The notes below the pieces were generated by a model. That model was given only the letters and a program-made list of their open reading frames with translations, searched no databases and was not told the origin of the DNA. Shown here piece after piece: positions 35,455-45,600 of a stretch of 64,000 nt of DNA. The stretch spans positions 2,480,001 through 2,544,000 of the forward strand of contig OY730442.1 of the NCBI GenBank assembly GCA_963422685.1, read 5' to 3'. The position numbers and the translations under genes were made by a program. This DNA comes from Spongiihabitans sp963422685. Its GTDB lineage: Bacteria; Pseudomonadota; Gammaproteobacteria; Arenicellales; Poriferihabitantaceae. How positions within the stretch are numbered: the stretch's first letter is position 1; every line of letters starts with the position of its first letter.

Positions 35455-36357
35455 ATGACCGATACCGTTATCAGTTCAGCAACCAGAGAATTAAAAATTG
35501 GCTACGACCAGCCGTTTGTGATAATCGGCGAACGAATCAACCCGACGGGCAGAAAGATTCTCGCCGAAGAAATGAAGAACGGCGACTACAGCCGGGTCGA
35601 AAGCGATGCCCTTGCCCAGGTCGCGGCGGGGGCGAAAATGCTGGATGTGAATGCCGGCATTCCGCTGGCGGATGAACCCAGGATTCTGGCTGAAGCGATT
35701 CAATTGGTGCAGGCCGTTACCGATGTGCCGCTTTCTATCGATTCATCCATCATTGCGGCGCTGGAAGCCGGACTGGCGGTTTACCAGGGTAAACCATTGC
35801 TCAACTCGGTAACCGGAGAGGACGAACGGCTGGAAGCGGTTTTGCCGCTGGTGAAAAAATACAATTGTGCCGTAGTGGCCATCTCCAATGACGAGGCCGG
35901 TATATCCGAAAACCCGGATGAGCGGTTTGATGTCGCCAGGAAAATTATTGAACGGGCCGCCGACCACGGAATTCACTATGGCGATATCGTGGTTGACCCG
36001 TTAGTCATGCCGGTCGGCGCAGTCAATAGTGCGGGCCGACAGGTGATACATCTGGTCAAGCGGCTGCGGCAGGAATTGAAGGTAAACACCACTTGCGGGG
36101 CATCGAATTTCAGCTTCGGCATCCCCAACCGCAAAGGTATGGACGGGCATTTCCTGAGCATGGCGATCGGCGCGGGCATGACCTCCGCCATTACCAATCC
36201 GATGCATGAAGAAGTGATGCAGGGCGTTATGGCTGCGGATGTGGTCATGGGGCATGACAACAACTGCGCCAGATGGCTGAAAAAATACCGTCAGCCCGCA
36301 CAGGAGAATGCCGGCGCGGGCGGCCTGCGCACAAATCGCCGCCGTCGCCGCACCTGA
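35455..36357 (+). CDS. Methyltetrahydrofolate:corrinoid methyltransferase (pterin-binding)
   Basis: The 300-residue protein is a pterin-binding TIM barrel. FVIIGERINPTGRKILAEEM and KMLDVNAGIPLADEP are the folate-binding signatures, followed by PLSIDSS, NSVTGEDERLEAVLPLV and NTTCGASNFSFGIPNR. It is of the AcsE/MtvA/MtgA type, moving methyl between the corrinoid protein and tetrahydrofolate. The C-terminal 20 residues are arginine-rich. In this cluster it would pass methyl groups from the B12 carrier to THF for oxidation. Confidence 0.9.
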   Translation: MTDTVISSATRELKIGYDQPFVIIGERINPTGRKILAEEMKNGDYSRVESDALAQVAAGAKMLDVNAGIPLADEPRILAEAIQLVQAVTDVPLSIDSSIIAALEAGLAVYQGKPLLNSVTGEDERLEAVLPLVKKYNCAVVAISNDEAGISENPDERFDVARKIIERAADHGIHYGDIVVDPLVMPVGAVNSAGRQVIHLVKRLRQELKVNTTCGASNFSFGIPNRKGMDGHFLSMAIGAGMTSAITNPMHEEVMQGVMAADVVMGHDNNCARWLKKYRQPAQENAGAGGLRTNRRRRRT

Positions 36358-36420
36358 TTGTTTCCGCCAGGGCCGCCATGATTTCGGGAATGATTTTAAA
36401 AATGATCAGGGAACTCGAAT

Positions 36421-36828
36421 ATGGACCAAACTAAAAAAATCAGAACCGGCGGATGTCTATGTCAGGGGGTTCGCTATAAATTGCTGGGCCGGTGCGGCGA
36501 AGTGATCAACTGTTTTTGTACACAATGCCGGAAGACCAGCGGCCATCATTTTGCTGCAACCCGGGTGGATCTCGATCAATTTACGCTGGTCCGTGATGCA
36601 ACGCTGGATTGGTATGCCGCTTCGGACCAGGCCCGACGCGGGTTTTGCAACCGTTGTGGCAGCAGTCTGTTCTGGCAGCGCCATGGCGCTGAAACCATAA
36701 GCATTACCGCCGGCACCATCGACACGCCCACCCATTTAAAAACCACGCGCAACATCTTTGTGGCCGACAAGAGCGATTATCACGACATTCCTGAATTAGG
36801 GTCGCCCGGATTAACAGAACCTGGATAA
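36421..36828 (+). CDS. GFA-domain (glutathione-dependent formaldehyde-activating-like) zinc protein
   Basis: A 135-residue GFA/CENP-V fold protein. All zinc-binding cysteine groups are present: GGCLCQGVRY, NCFCTQCRKTSG and GFCNRCGSSLFW. Formaldehyde-glutathione ligation has been proposed for the founding member Gfa and later disputed, so this is a family label only. Demethylation of amines can release formaldehyde, which makes its position between the methyltransferase and the reactivase suggestive. It ends 6 bases before the next gene. Confidence 0.82.
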   Translation: MDQTKKIRTGGCLCQGVRYKLLGRCGEVINCFCTQCRKTSGHHFAATRVDLDQFTLVRDATLDWYAASDQARRGFCNRCGSSLFWQRHGAETISITAGTIDTPTHLKTTRNIFVADKSDYHDIPELGSPGLTEPG

Positions 36829-36834
36829 AATAAA

Positions 36835-38862
36835 ATGAGCGACGCGGGCAATTCCCCGGATACCGTCCGGGTTGTGTTCACCCCATCCGGTAAGCAGGGG
36901 CAAATCCCGGTTGGAAAATCCGTGCTGGAAGCGGCGCAGCAGCTCGGCGTTGATCTCGATACGGTATGCGGCGGCCGCGGAATTTGTGACCGTTGTCAAA
37001 TTGATCACAGCGTGGGCGAATTCGCCAAATTTAAAATTCATTCTCGCCCGGGTCATCTGTCACCTTTCAGCCAAAGCGAAAAAGAATTCTTTGCCCGGGA
37101 TGCAAAACCCACTCGCCGGCTCGGCTGCCAGGCCAGGCTGGTTGGCGATGTGGTTATTGACATTCCCCCGCAAAGTCAGGCGCATCGTCAAGTGGTTCGC
37201 AAGCGACTTGACGTGCACAAGATTACCGTCAACCCGGCTGTGCGTTTGCACTATATCGAAGTTCCGGAACCCGATATGCACGACCCCAGCGGGGATTTGC
37301 AGCGTCTGCTTGATGCGCTGGAGTTTGATTGGGGATTAACCGGGATTGGGGTTGATTTTCATTTGCTTGGATCGCTGCAAAGCGTCTTGCGGCAGGGAGA
37401 CTGGAGAGCAACCGTCGCCATTCACAATCAACAACAGGCCATAGCGGTCTGGCCGGGCCTGAAAACCAGCGTATATGGCATCGCCGCAGATGTGGGCTCC
37501 ACCACCATTGCCGCCCATCTTTGCGATTTGACCAGCGGTAAAGCGATCAATTCCGTTGGCCGAATGAACCCGCAAATCCGCTTTGGCGAAGACCTGATGA
37601 GCCGGGTCTCCTACGTGATGATGAATCCCGGCGGCGAAGTGGAGATGACCCGGGCAGTTCGTGCGGCGCTTCAGGAGCTGTTTGTGGAGCTGGTCGAAGC
37701 GATGGACGTGGATATTAATGACGTTGTGGATATGACGCTGGTAGGCAATCCGGTAATGCACCATTTATTGCTGGGCATAAACCCGGTGGAATTGGGCGGC
37801 GCACCTTTTGCCCTGACCACCGACCAATCGTTGAACATCAAAGCCAGCGACCTGGAGTTAAAGGTAAACCCGGGCGCACGCGCCTACATCCTGCCCTGTA
37901 TTGCCGGCCACGTCGGCGCCGATGCGGCAGCGGTCACACTGTCCGAGGCGCCTTATGCGCGCGAGGAGCTGACGTTGCTGGTCGACGTCGGCACCAATGC
38001 GGAAATAGTCCTGGGCAACAACAAAAAAATGGTGGCTGCTTCCAGCCCGACCGGCCCGGCCTTTGAAGGAGCGCAAATCAGCGGCGGCCAGCGAGCGGCG
38101 CCAGGCGCAATCGAAAGAGTGCGCATCGATAAAGCCACACTTGAACCCAGGTTCAGGGTGATTGGCAGTGAAATCTGGTCTGATCAGCCGGATTTTCAGG
38201 CCGCCACGGCACACACCGGCATTACCGGAATATGCGGGTCGGGCATCATCGAAGCTATTGCCGAAATGTTCCTGGCGGGATTAATCAAAACCGATGGGGT
38301 GATTGACGGCCGCCTCGCCGCAAAATCGAACCGGGTGGTTGCCGATGGAAAAACCTGGAGCTATAGCCTGTACGACGAAGGTGCGGTTAAAGTGCGCGTC
38401 ACGCAAAACGACGTGCGTGCGATTCAACTTGCCAAGTCGGCCTTATACGCTGGGGCGCGGTTATTAATGGACAAACTTGATGTTGAAACCGTGGACAGGA
38501 TTCGACTGGCGGGTGCATTTGGTGCGCATATCGACGTCAAATACGCCATGGTGCTGGGAATGATTCCCGATTGTAGACTAGACCATGTGACTTCTGCGGG
38601 CAATGCTGCCGGTACCGGTGCCACCATTACCCTGCTTGATACCGATGCCCGGCATGAAATTGAGGACGTAGTAAAACGCATCCACAAGGTTGAAACCGCT
38701 GTGGAGCCAAAATTCCAGGATCACTTCGTAGCGGCCCTGGCCATACCCCACAAAACCGCAGATTTTGCTAATCTCAAACAAGCAGTTGATTTACCTGGGC
38801 CGCACACCGGGGTGGGCGATGACGAGGCCGGACCGAGATCGCGCCGACGCCGACGAAAATGA
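36835..38862 (+). CDS. Corrinoid protein reductive activase (ferredoxin plus ASKHA domains, RACo/DUF4445)
   Basis: This 675-residue protein reactivates the corrinoid carrier after its cobalt oxidises to Co(II), using ATP. Residues 5-100 are a 2Fe-2S ferredoxin domain with CGGRGICDRC and a fourth cysteine in RLGCQARL. A middle and large ASKHA (sugar kinase/HSP70-like) domain begins at YGIAADVGSTTIAAHLCDL, with NPVMHHLLLGI, TLLVDVGTNAEIVLGN, GPAFEGAQISGGQRAAPGAI and CGSGIIEAIAEM. It ends in an RSRRRRRK basic tail. Length and domain order match RACo-type proteins linked to methylamine and betaine methyltransferases. Confidence 0.92.
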   Translation: MSDAGNSPDTVRVVFTPSGKQGQIPVGKSVLEAAQQLGVDLDTVCGGRGICDRCQIDHSVGEFAKFKIHSRPGHLSPFSQSEKEFFARDAKPTRRLGCQARLVGDVVIDIPPQSQAHRQVVRKRLDVHKITVNPAVRLHYIEVPEPDMHDPSGDLQRLLDALEFDWGLTGIGVDFHLLGSLQSVLRQGDWRATVAIHNQQQAIAVWPGLKTSVYGIAADVGSTTIAAHLCDLTSGKAINSVGRMNPQIRFGEDLMSRVSYVMMNPGGEVEMTRAVRAALQELFVELVEAMDVDINDVVDMTLVGNPVMHHLLLGINPVELGGAPFALTTDQSLNIKASDLELKVNPGARAYILPCIAGHVGADAAAVTLSEAPYAREELTLLVDVGTNAEIVLGNNKKMVAASSPTGPAFEGAQISGGQRAAPGAIERVRIDKATLEPRFRVIGSEIWSDQPDFQAATAHTGITGICGSGIIEAIAEMFLAGLIKTDGVIDGRLAAKSNRVVADGKTWSYSLYDEGAVKVRVTQNDVRAIQLAKSALYAGARLLMDKLDVETVDRIRLAGAFGAHIDVKYAMVLGMIPDCRLDHVTSAGNAAGTGATITLLDTDARHEIEDVVKRIHKVETAVEPKFQDHFVAALAIPHKTADFANLKQAVDLPGPHTGVGDDEAGPRSRRRRRK

Positions 38863-38911
38863 GCGTTTCACGGCGTATTTTCATCCACGGTTGAGCGCAT
38901 TGGCCCGCAGT

Positions 38912-39370
38912 ATGAGCGAAACCTGCCCCATTACCCGTGCCGTATCACAGGACGCCTGCGCGATGCGTGAATGCGTTCGCGCTGCGTATCGGCACTATGT
39001 GCGCCGCATGGGAAAAGAACCCGGCCCCATGCTGGATGACTACGCCGGCCGGGTGGAAAAGGATGAAGCCTATGTGATTCGGTTGGCAGGAAAAATTGTG
39101 GGTGTACTGGTGTTGATCATGGATGATCAACGCTGCCTGCTGGACAATGTCGCAGTATGCAGTGAATGCCAGGGCAGGGGATTGGGCAGAAAATTGATCG
39201 ACTTTGCCGAGCAGCGGGCAAAGCAGCTTGGCTATAAACAAATTGAGCTGTATACCCACGAAGTCATGACAGAAAACATCGAAATCTACAAAAGGCTGGG
39301 TTATGGGATTACCAGACGTGTTTCTGAAAAGGGCTATGAGCGGATTTACATGCAGAAACCACTTTGGTGA
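38912..39370 (+). CDS. GNAT family N-acetyltransferase
   Basis: GNAT fold protein with the acetyl-CoA loop VCSECQGRGLGRKLIDFAEQ, preceded by VLVLIMDDQRCLLDNVAV and followed by IEIYKRLGYG. AAYRHYVRRMGKEPGPMLDD near the N-terminus is a common pattern in this subgroup. The frame opens at 38765 inside the activase gene. I place the start at ATG 38912 (MSETCPITRAV), which matches family N-termini; ATG 38819, which has a GGGGTGGG ahead of it, is an alternative. The substrate is unknown. Confidence 0.75.
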   Translation: MSETCPITRAVSQDACAMRECVRAAYRHYVRRMGKEPGPMLDDYAGRVEKDEAYVIRLAGKIVGVLVLIMDDQRCLLDNVAVCSECQGRGLGRKLIDFAEQRAKQLGYKQIELYTHEVMTENIEIYKRLGYGITRRVSEKGYERIYMQKPLW

Positions 39371-39600
39371 GGAGCATAAATATCCGGCGAAGTCAAACAG
39401 ACGGGCCGCTGGAGAAACCGGTGCCGGTTATCTATCCGACCACCGGATTGGCCGAAGATAAATTTATCTTAAATACCGGCGGCTGATTGATCGGCCTGCA
39501 TTGAATCAAATTCGTGATCTGTCAGGAACGAAGCCAGCGGGTGTCTGGGTCGTAAAAAGGCAGCGGGGCGATTACTGCAGCGCACTGTATACGGAATATC

Positions 39601-40380
39601 TCAATGCGGTGCATCCATCCGACAAGAGTCGCTGCCAAGATAACCCGGTGCCAGCCTTTTACCCAGCCTGAAACCCGTGCCGCCAGATGTCAAGTAGCCG
39701 ACAGCTTTATCATCGAGGAGGATGGGAATCACCCGGCAGCGGATCAGCCTGCGCCTGTGGTACAAAGAATCCGGCAAAAGTCCATTCTGCACGCCGCGCC
39801 CGTTGTTCAAGCAGCGCCTTCCTGCCGACAAAATCCGGTTTGCCGGTGGCCGCAAACTTTTCAAGGCCGACATCAAACAGCGTATATTCTGTTCCGAAAT
39901 CGCTGCCCCAGGCGTGATACCCTTTTTCGATTCTCATCGCGTTTAGCGCATACGAACCGAAGTCAACCAGGCCAAATGGTGCGCCGGCTGCACTGATCGC
40001 CTGATAGACGGTTTCAAGGTCGGCGGAGTCGAGATGCAGTTCCCGTCCGAGTTCGCCCACATAGGAAATCCGCATCGCCGTCACCAAGCATCCAGCGAAT
40101 TCGATTCGGGCCACAGACATCCATGGCATGGCCTGGCAGCGGAAAGAATCCGCTGGGGAAAGGGGATGGTTTATTGCAGGCCATACAGATTAACAACCCG
40201 CTCGGTGGCGTAACTCCGGGTTGTCCAGTGGCCAAACCAACGCGGGTCCCATGCCGCCAAATCCCACTCCGTCTCACCTGGGTCACCCATTCGGATAGGG
40301 CCTTTCCTGCGGCTGCAGCGTGGGTAATGTCAATTTATATGCCGCAGGCGTGATAGAGGTTCGGCGTAAAGAATCAGGGC
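39601..40380 (-). pseudogene. Truncated dimethylglycine/sarcosine dehydrogenase-like gene (FAD and GcvT-domain remnant)
   Basis: Reading leftward, FFTPNLYHACGI, GKALSEWVT and TEWDLAAWDPRWFGHW come from the end of the FAD domain of DMGDH-like oxidoreductases. An internal stop follows after VVNLYGLQ. The GcvT-like part continues as RISYVGELGRELHLDSAD and LVDFGSYALNAMRIEKGYHA, then shifts frame to ILLDDKAVGYLTSGGTGFRL. The N-terminal FAD half is missing. The pieces, stops and frameshift make a clear pseudogene. The intact enzyme demethylates dimethylglycine, a betaine breakdown product, which fits the corrinoid cluster beside it. Confidence 0.8.
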
Positions 40381-40749
40381 GGTACTTATCAGAAATCACA
40401 CAGTGACCATCAATTGACTCTGTTCCAGCAGGATGGAACGATTAATACCCTGCTGCTTGCGGCGGGGATTTTTATCGACGACCTAAACCTTACCCGTTAT
40501 TGACGCTAACCCGGCAGGCTGCAAGGGATAAGGTAAGAAAACATGGCCGTCCCAGAAAGCTTAAGTAAGCGCCATTCACCTATAGTGTTACATTTTGTAT
40601 TTTATGGAATTACTGCAACCGACCCAAAGCGGACGTTTAAATGTATAAGTGAAGATGGTTTATAACTCCATCTTCTCATTGCCACTTGCGCTCCAGAGTG
40701 TGACATCAAACAAATTAATCTATTAACCGAGATTAGTATAGAAATTCTA
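40381..40749. other. Junction between the corrinoid cluster and the low-GC Shango island
   Basis: About 370 bases with no whole gene. On the plus strand, a short open stretch around 40410-40503 (QLTLFQQDGTINTLLLAAG) looks coding-like but has no recognised family. From about 40560 the composition becomes AT-rich, as in the island that follows, so the island boundary is probably here. No flanking direct repeat or integrase was recognised. Confidence 0.35.
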
Positions 40750-42050
40750 TTGTTTTTAGTTTTTTGTTTGGTTGTTTATATACTGTTTAAAAAGAAAGAT
40801 ACGACTTCTGAACAAGCTTATAAACCATTATCCGGTATTTCTGAAAGAAGAGTAGATGGTTATCAATCCGATAGTGACAGCCTCGCAACATTCACCATTT
40901 CATATGGATATGATGAGGAAAAAAGCAAGAATAAGTCTACTGGCAGATGGGTGAAGCCTCAAGAATTTATCACCGTATCCGGTCATGCGATTACAGGCGA
41001 TAATTTTTATTTTGGTGGCCAACTTAAATCTTTGGATGAATATAGTACAGAACCCTCTCTTGTAGATGGAACACTAAAAATATATACGGCACTAGATACA
41101 TTTGAAGATGAGAGTCTAGGTTATTGGTCGAAACTTATCTTTCTTTCTCCAAAATGCAGAAGGGCTTATTTAAGTTGGCTTACAGGTGATCGAAGTAACC
41201 CAAAAACCCCTCTAGGCTATGTATTTATCTATTTCTACGGTATTGAAAGACGGATTGTTGTTGATTCAAAAGTAGCGGGTGTTGATGATGCCGAATATAT
41301 ACAGCTTTTTGATGAAATAAAACGATTGATAGATATCTATGGGGAGAACCGTTCATTCATGGATTATGGCTCACGTTTATTGGAATTGATGTGCTTATTC
41401 AGGCCAAATATAGTTTCTACGCCAGAGAAGGAACTTTCACCAAGATATGATTCCATTCTTTTCAAGTACAGACTTGCTACTGAGGTAAATGCTGGAAACC
41501 CAATATCTTCCGAGCTGGATCTTGCATGGATACGATTCTATCCTGAATATCATCTTAGAACTCTGGCAAGGCGCTGTGATAAAGAGTTTTCTCAATTATT
41601 TCAGTTATTTTATGAACAAAAATATAACGAAGGACTTATTGTTAAGCCAAATAAAACAAGACTTAAACTGGAGTATTGGCCAGCCAGTAGTTCTCTGCGC
41701 GGTGTTAAAATAGAGCATGAAGATTTACCAGACCTCAGCAATCTTAAAACACCTCTTAAAAAGTTAATCAGTATTGCAGATCGATCTACAGAAAAGTTGA
41801 TCTTTCTGAAAACACCGATGTAAATGGATTGGATAGCTCTAACTTTACGTTGTTTGAAAGATTAATAAGTAAAGAAAAGTGGTCACGTAATGATATAGAA
41901 GTAATGTGCCGGAATCTTGGGCTGATGGTTGATGGAGCCTTGGAAAATATTAATGACTGGTCATATGATAGGGTAGATGCTACAGTCGTTGAAGATGGTG
42001 GTGATGAAGTTTACGTCGATCAAGAAATAGTCGAAGAGTTGGAGGGTTAG
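40750..42050 (+). pseudogene. sngA: Shango SngA-like TerB-domain protein, frameshifted
   Basis: The first frame (40750-41823) has an N-terminal membrane segment (FLVFCLVVYILFKKK) and a TerB-N domain: WVKPQEFITVSGHAITGDNF, YLSWLTGDRSNPKTPLGYVF, IYFYGIERR. The second frame (41829-42050) has the TerB-C end (LGLMVDGALENINDW). The frames join at about 41790-41800, where one reading gives VDLSENTDVNGLDSSNFTL directly into the second frame, so one frameshift splits the gene. No ATG start is seen; TTG 40750 is only the first possible start. In Shango defence the TerB protein acts with the two genes that follow. AT-rich unlike its neighbours. Confidence 0.8.
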
Positions 42051-42052
42051 AT

Positions 42053-43336
42053 ATGACAGAAAAACGGATACGCTTAAAAGAACGAGATGCAATCATTCAA
42101 TCTCTGAAGTCAGGGGTGACACCCAAAATCGGTATTCAGCATATTCAAGTCGGCAGAATGAACGAGATGCAGGCGCTCTATCAGGATATTGAAAGAGTTT
42201 CTGAGGGGGGATCAGCATTCCGATTTATCATAGGAGAATATGGCTCAGGGAAAACATTTTTTCTCAGTGTCATTCGTTCGATCGCATTGAAGAGGAAATT
42301 AGTGACAGTGAATGCTGACCTTTCACCTGATCGAAGAATACAGGCATCCTCAGGGCAGGCACGAAATCTCTATTCAGAATTAATGAGAAATCTGGCTATC
42401 CGAAATAAGCTTGACGGAAATGCGCTAACTAGTGTGGTTGAAAATTTTGTAACTCAGGCTCGTAAAGAATCTGAAGCTAATAGTACAAGCGTATCATCCA
42501 TCATTCATGAGCGATTGTCTTCATCTTTCAGAACTTGTTGGTGGTTATGATTTTGCAAAAGTTATTGAAGCCTATTGGAACGGTCATGAGCAAGATAACG
42601 AAGTATTAAAATCAAATGCAATTCGTTGGCTAAGAGCTGAATATACTACCAAGATGGATGCGCGTAGAGACCTTGATATTAAAACGATCATTTCTGATTC
42701 TTCTTTCTATGACGTACTTAAGCTAATGAGTTTATTTGTTCGTCAAGCCGGCTATCAAGGGCTTTTAGTTAATCTTGATGAGATGGTTAACTTGTATAAG
42801 CTTAATAGCACACAAGCACGCACATCAAACTATGAGCAAATACTACGTATTTTGAACGATTGTTTGCAGGGTACGGCGGAGCATTTTGGATTTTTGCTAG
42901 GAGGAACACCGGAATTCCTTCTCGACGCAAGAAAGGATTATACAGTTATGAGGCACTTCAATCTCGCCTTGTTGAGAACAGCTTTTCTCATCCTGCGCTA
43001 CACTTAGCAAGCCTCACTCCAGAGGAATTATATATTTTGCTACGAAATCTTCGGCATGTATTTGCGGGAGGGGATACATCCAGGTACCTAATCCCGTATC
43101 AAGCATTGAAGGTCTTTCTGCATCATTGTAGTAAAACCATTAGCGATGCATATTTCCGCACTCCAAGAAACACGATTAAGGCGTTTCTTGATATGTTGGC
43201 AGTATTGTAGCAAAACCCATCAATGGATTGGTCACAACTTGTCGAGTCGCTTGCCGTTGAGGAAGAACGTCCTAGTGATGTTGACGTACTAATAGATGAT
43301 GAGGTAGGTAGACTCAGAAGGGTTAGCAGAATTTAA
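42053..43336 (+). pseudogene. sngB: Shango SngB-like ATPase (BrxD/DUF2791 type), broken
   Basis: Three frames make up one BrxD-like P-loop protein. Frame one has the start VTPKIGIQHIQVGRMNEM and the Walker A GEYGSGKTFFLS. Frame two has the Walker B GLLVNLDEMVNLY. Frame three continues as GLYSYEALQSRLVENSF and LRHVFAGGDTSRYLIP. Shifts are near 42520 and 42935. A TAG at 43208 interrupts an otherwise open frame that runs on to a TAA at 43336. The start lies 2 bases after the TerB-C frame, so the set was an operon. BrxD proteins also occur in BREX systems. Confidence 0.82.
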
Positions 43337-43339
43337 GTT

Positions 43340-45543
43340 ATGAGTGATGTATATCAAAGCCTAGACCCACGTATTCAAAAGTGGATATTTAAACAAGGAT
43401 GGAGTGATCTAAGAGAAGTACAAAAGAAAGAAATCCCTCCAATTCTGTCTGAAGATAAGTACGTATTAATCAGTGCATCAACTGCGGCTGGAAAAACCGA
43501 AGCCTTTTTCTTGCCTGCATGTAGCGCTATTGCAAATTACTCCGATGGCTTTGTAGTTTTATATATTAGTCCTTTAAAGGCACTGATTAACGATCAATAC
43601 CGCCGACTTGAAAGCCTGTGTGACATGTTGGATATGGATATCACGCCGTGGCATGGAGATAGTTCACAATCACAGAAAAAGAAGGTAAAAGCATCTCCCT
43701 CAGGCATATTACCCCTGAGTCACTTGAGTCCTTGATGGTCCGAGAGTCAGGTTGGGTTAGGCATGCATTTTCTTCGCTTCGTTATATAGTCATTGACGAG
43801 TTTCATGTTTTTATAGGTACAGATCGTGGGCAACATTTGTTGTCGCTATTAAACAGATTGGAGCATGTGCTCAATCGATTTGAAAGACCTATTCCTAGAG
43901 TAGCGCTCAGTGCAACATCAAGGGAGTTAGAAAACGTTCCTAAATTATTGAGACCGAACAAAATCCTTCTCTGTGAAACGATGACAAGCGGCAAAATTCA
44001 ATCTACGATGAAATTATAGGTTCGAGGATATATCAATCCTTTGGATATACTTAAAGATAAGACACTGGTATCAACAGAATATCGTATTTTTCAGGATCTG
44101 TTTGAGATTTGCCGAGGAGGTTCTCATCTTGTATTTGCCAATAGTCGCCAACGCACAGAGAGTATAGCTGCCCAATTAAGTGATTTTTGTGAACGAGACG
44201 TTGTTCCTAATGAGTTTTTCCCACATCACGGCTCTTTGTCTAAAGAACTCCGAGAGAGCTTAGAACCTAGACTACAAAAAGAAAAATTACCAACGACTGC
44301 TGTCTGCACAATGACGCTCGAACTGGGTATTGATATAGGAAAAGTCAAGTCTATTGTGCAAGTAACTGCTCCATACACTGTATCTAGCTTGCGGCAGCGC
44401 TTGGGGCGCTCAGGCAGGCGAGGCTCATCCGCCATATTAAGAATGTTGATTGCGGAAAATGAGTTGGATGCAAATGCCAATATTATCGACAAGCTTAGGC
44501 TGGAGTTGATTCAGTCGATAGCTATGATCCGGTTACTGCTTGTAGATAAGTGGTATGAGCCTGCTGATACCAGCCAAATGCATCTGTCGAAATTTCTACA
44601 TCAGATACTGGCCGTAATTGCACAATGGGGAAGCATCAGGGTAGATCAACTCTATGTTCTGTTGTGTAAAAGCGGTGTTTTCCCCAAAATTGAAGTTCAT
44701 CATCTGAAGGGTTTACTAACCCATCTGGGGAAGATTGAGTTATTGCAACAACTTTCTAGCGAGGAGCTAGTTCTTGGAATTCAAGGAGAGCGCCTAGTCA
44801 GCTCCTATACTTTTTATTCTGTATTTAAAACGCCAGAAGAGTTCCGTATTGTCAGTGGCAATAAAACGCTTGGAACACTACCTGTTGACTCGCTCGTTAT
44901 GAAGGAGCAACACATCATTTTTGGAGGGAAGCGTTGGAAAGTTACTGAAATTGACGAAGAGAAAAAAGTAATTCATGTCAAAGCTACTAAGGGTGGAAAG
45001 CTTCCAAAATTTGGCGGATCAGGTATGTCTATACATGATTTGGTTCGTCAGGAAATGCTGAAAATATATATGGAAGGCGATTATAGAATTCCAATAGGTG
45101 ACAGAAAAATTGACTTTGTAGACGAAACAGCAAGAAGCCTTTTTCAGGAAGGTGCACGTTTTTTTTATGGCAGTGATTTGTCATCTAACCCCATAGTACA
45201 GCAAGGGAAAAACGTTTATATATTTACATGGTTGGGTGATAAAACTGTCAATACACTCACTGTGATATTGATCAAAAAAGGATTTAAAGCCAACGCATTT
45301 TTGGGAGTTATTGAGGTACAGGGTGCCACTACAGAGGCCATTGAAAAATCTCTGAAGATTGTGCTGAATGATGGCGTTTATGATGAGCTTGAGCTTGCAT
45401 CAATAATTCCGATGGAGTAGAAAAATATTGAAAAATATGATGAGTTTTTATCTGATAATTTGCTATCAGAAGGTTATGGCCGTAGAACTTTTGATTCTTC
45501 GGGCATAGAAGGGTGGTTGAATGAGAATATTTGGATTTATTGA
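43340..45543 (+). pseudogene. sngC: Shango SngC-like superfamily II helicase (Lhr/BrxHI type), broken
   Basis: A DEAD/DEAH-type helicase in pieces. Motif I is ASTAAGKTEAFFLPA, motif Ia YISPLKALINDQYRR, motif II IDEFHVFIGTDRG and motif III ALSATSRE. Helicase-C motifs are LVFANSRQRTES, TMTLELGIDIGKV and QRLGRSGRRGSSA. Lesions: a frameshift at about 43710, a TAG at 44017-44019 and a TAG at 45418-45420. The frame stays open after each stop, the last extension (KNIEKYDEFLSDNLL) ending at 45543. The repaired length would be about 730 residues. The order TerB, ATPase, helicase matches Shango. Confidence 0.83.
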
Positions 45544-45600
45544 AATTTTAATGTCCGCTAATGGCTGATAGGTTGGCTACTAATCTGAAAAGGATATCTA

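Noticed and set aside
42053..45543. Programmed frameshifting in the Shango genes
   Set aside because: No slippery heptamer with a downstream structure was seen at the shifts, and plain nonsense codons are also present, so decay or error is simpler.
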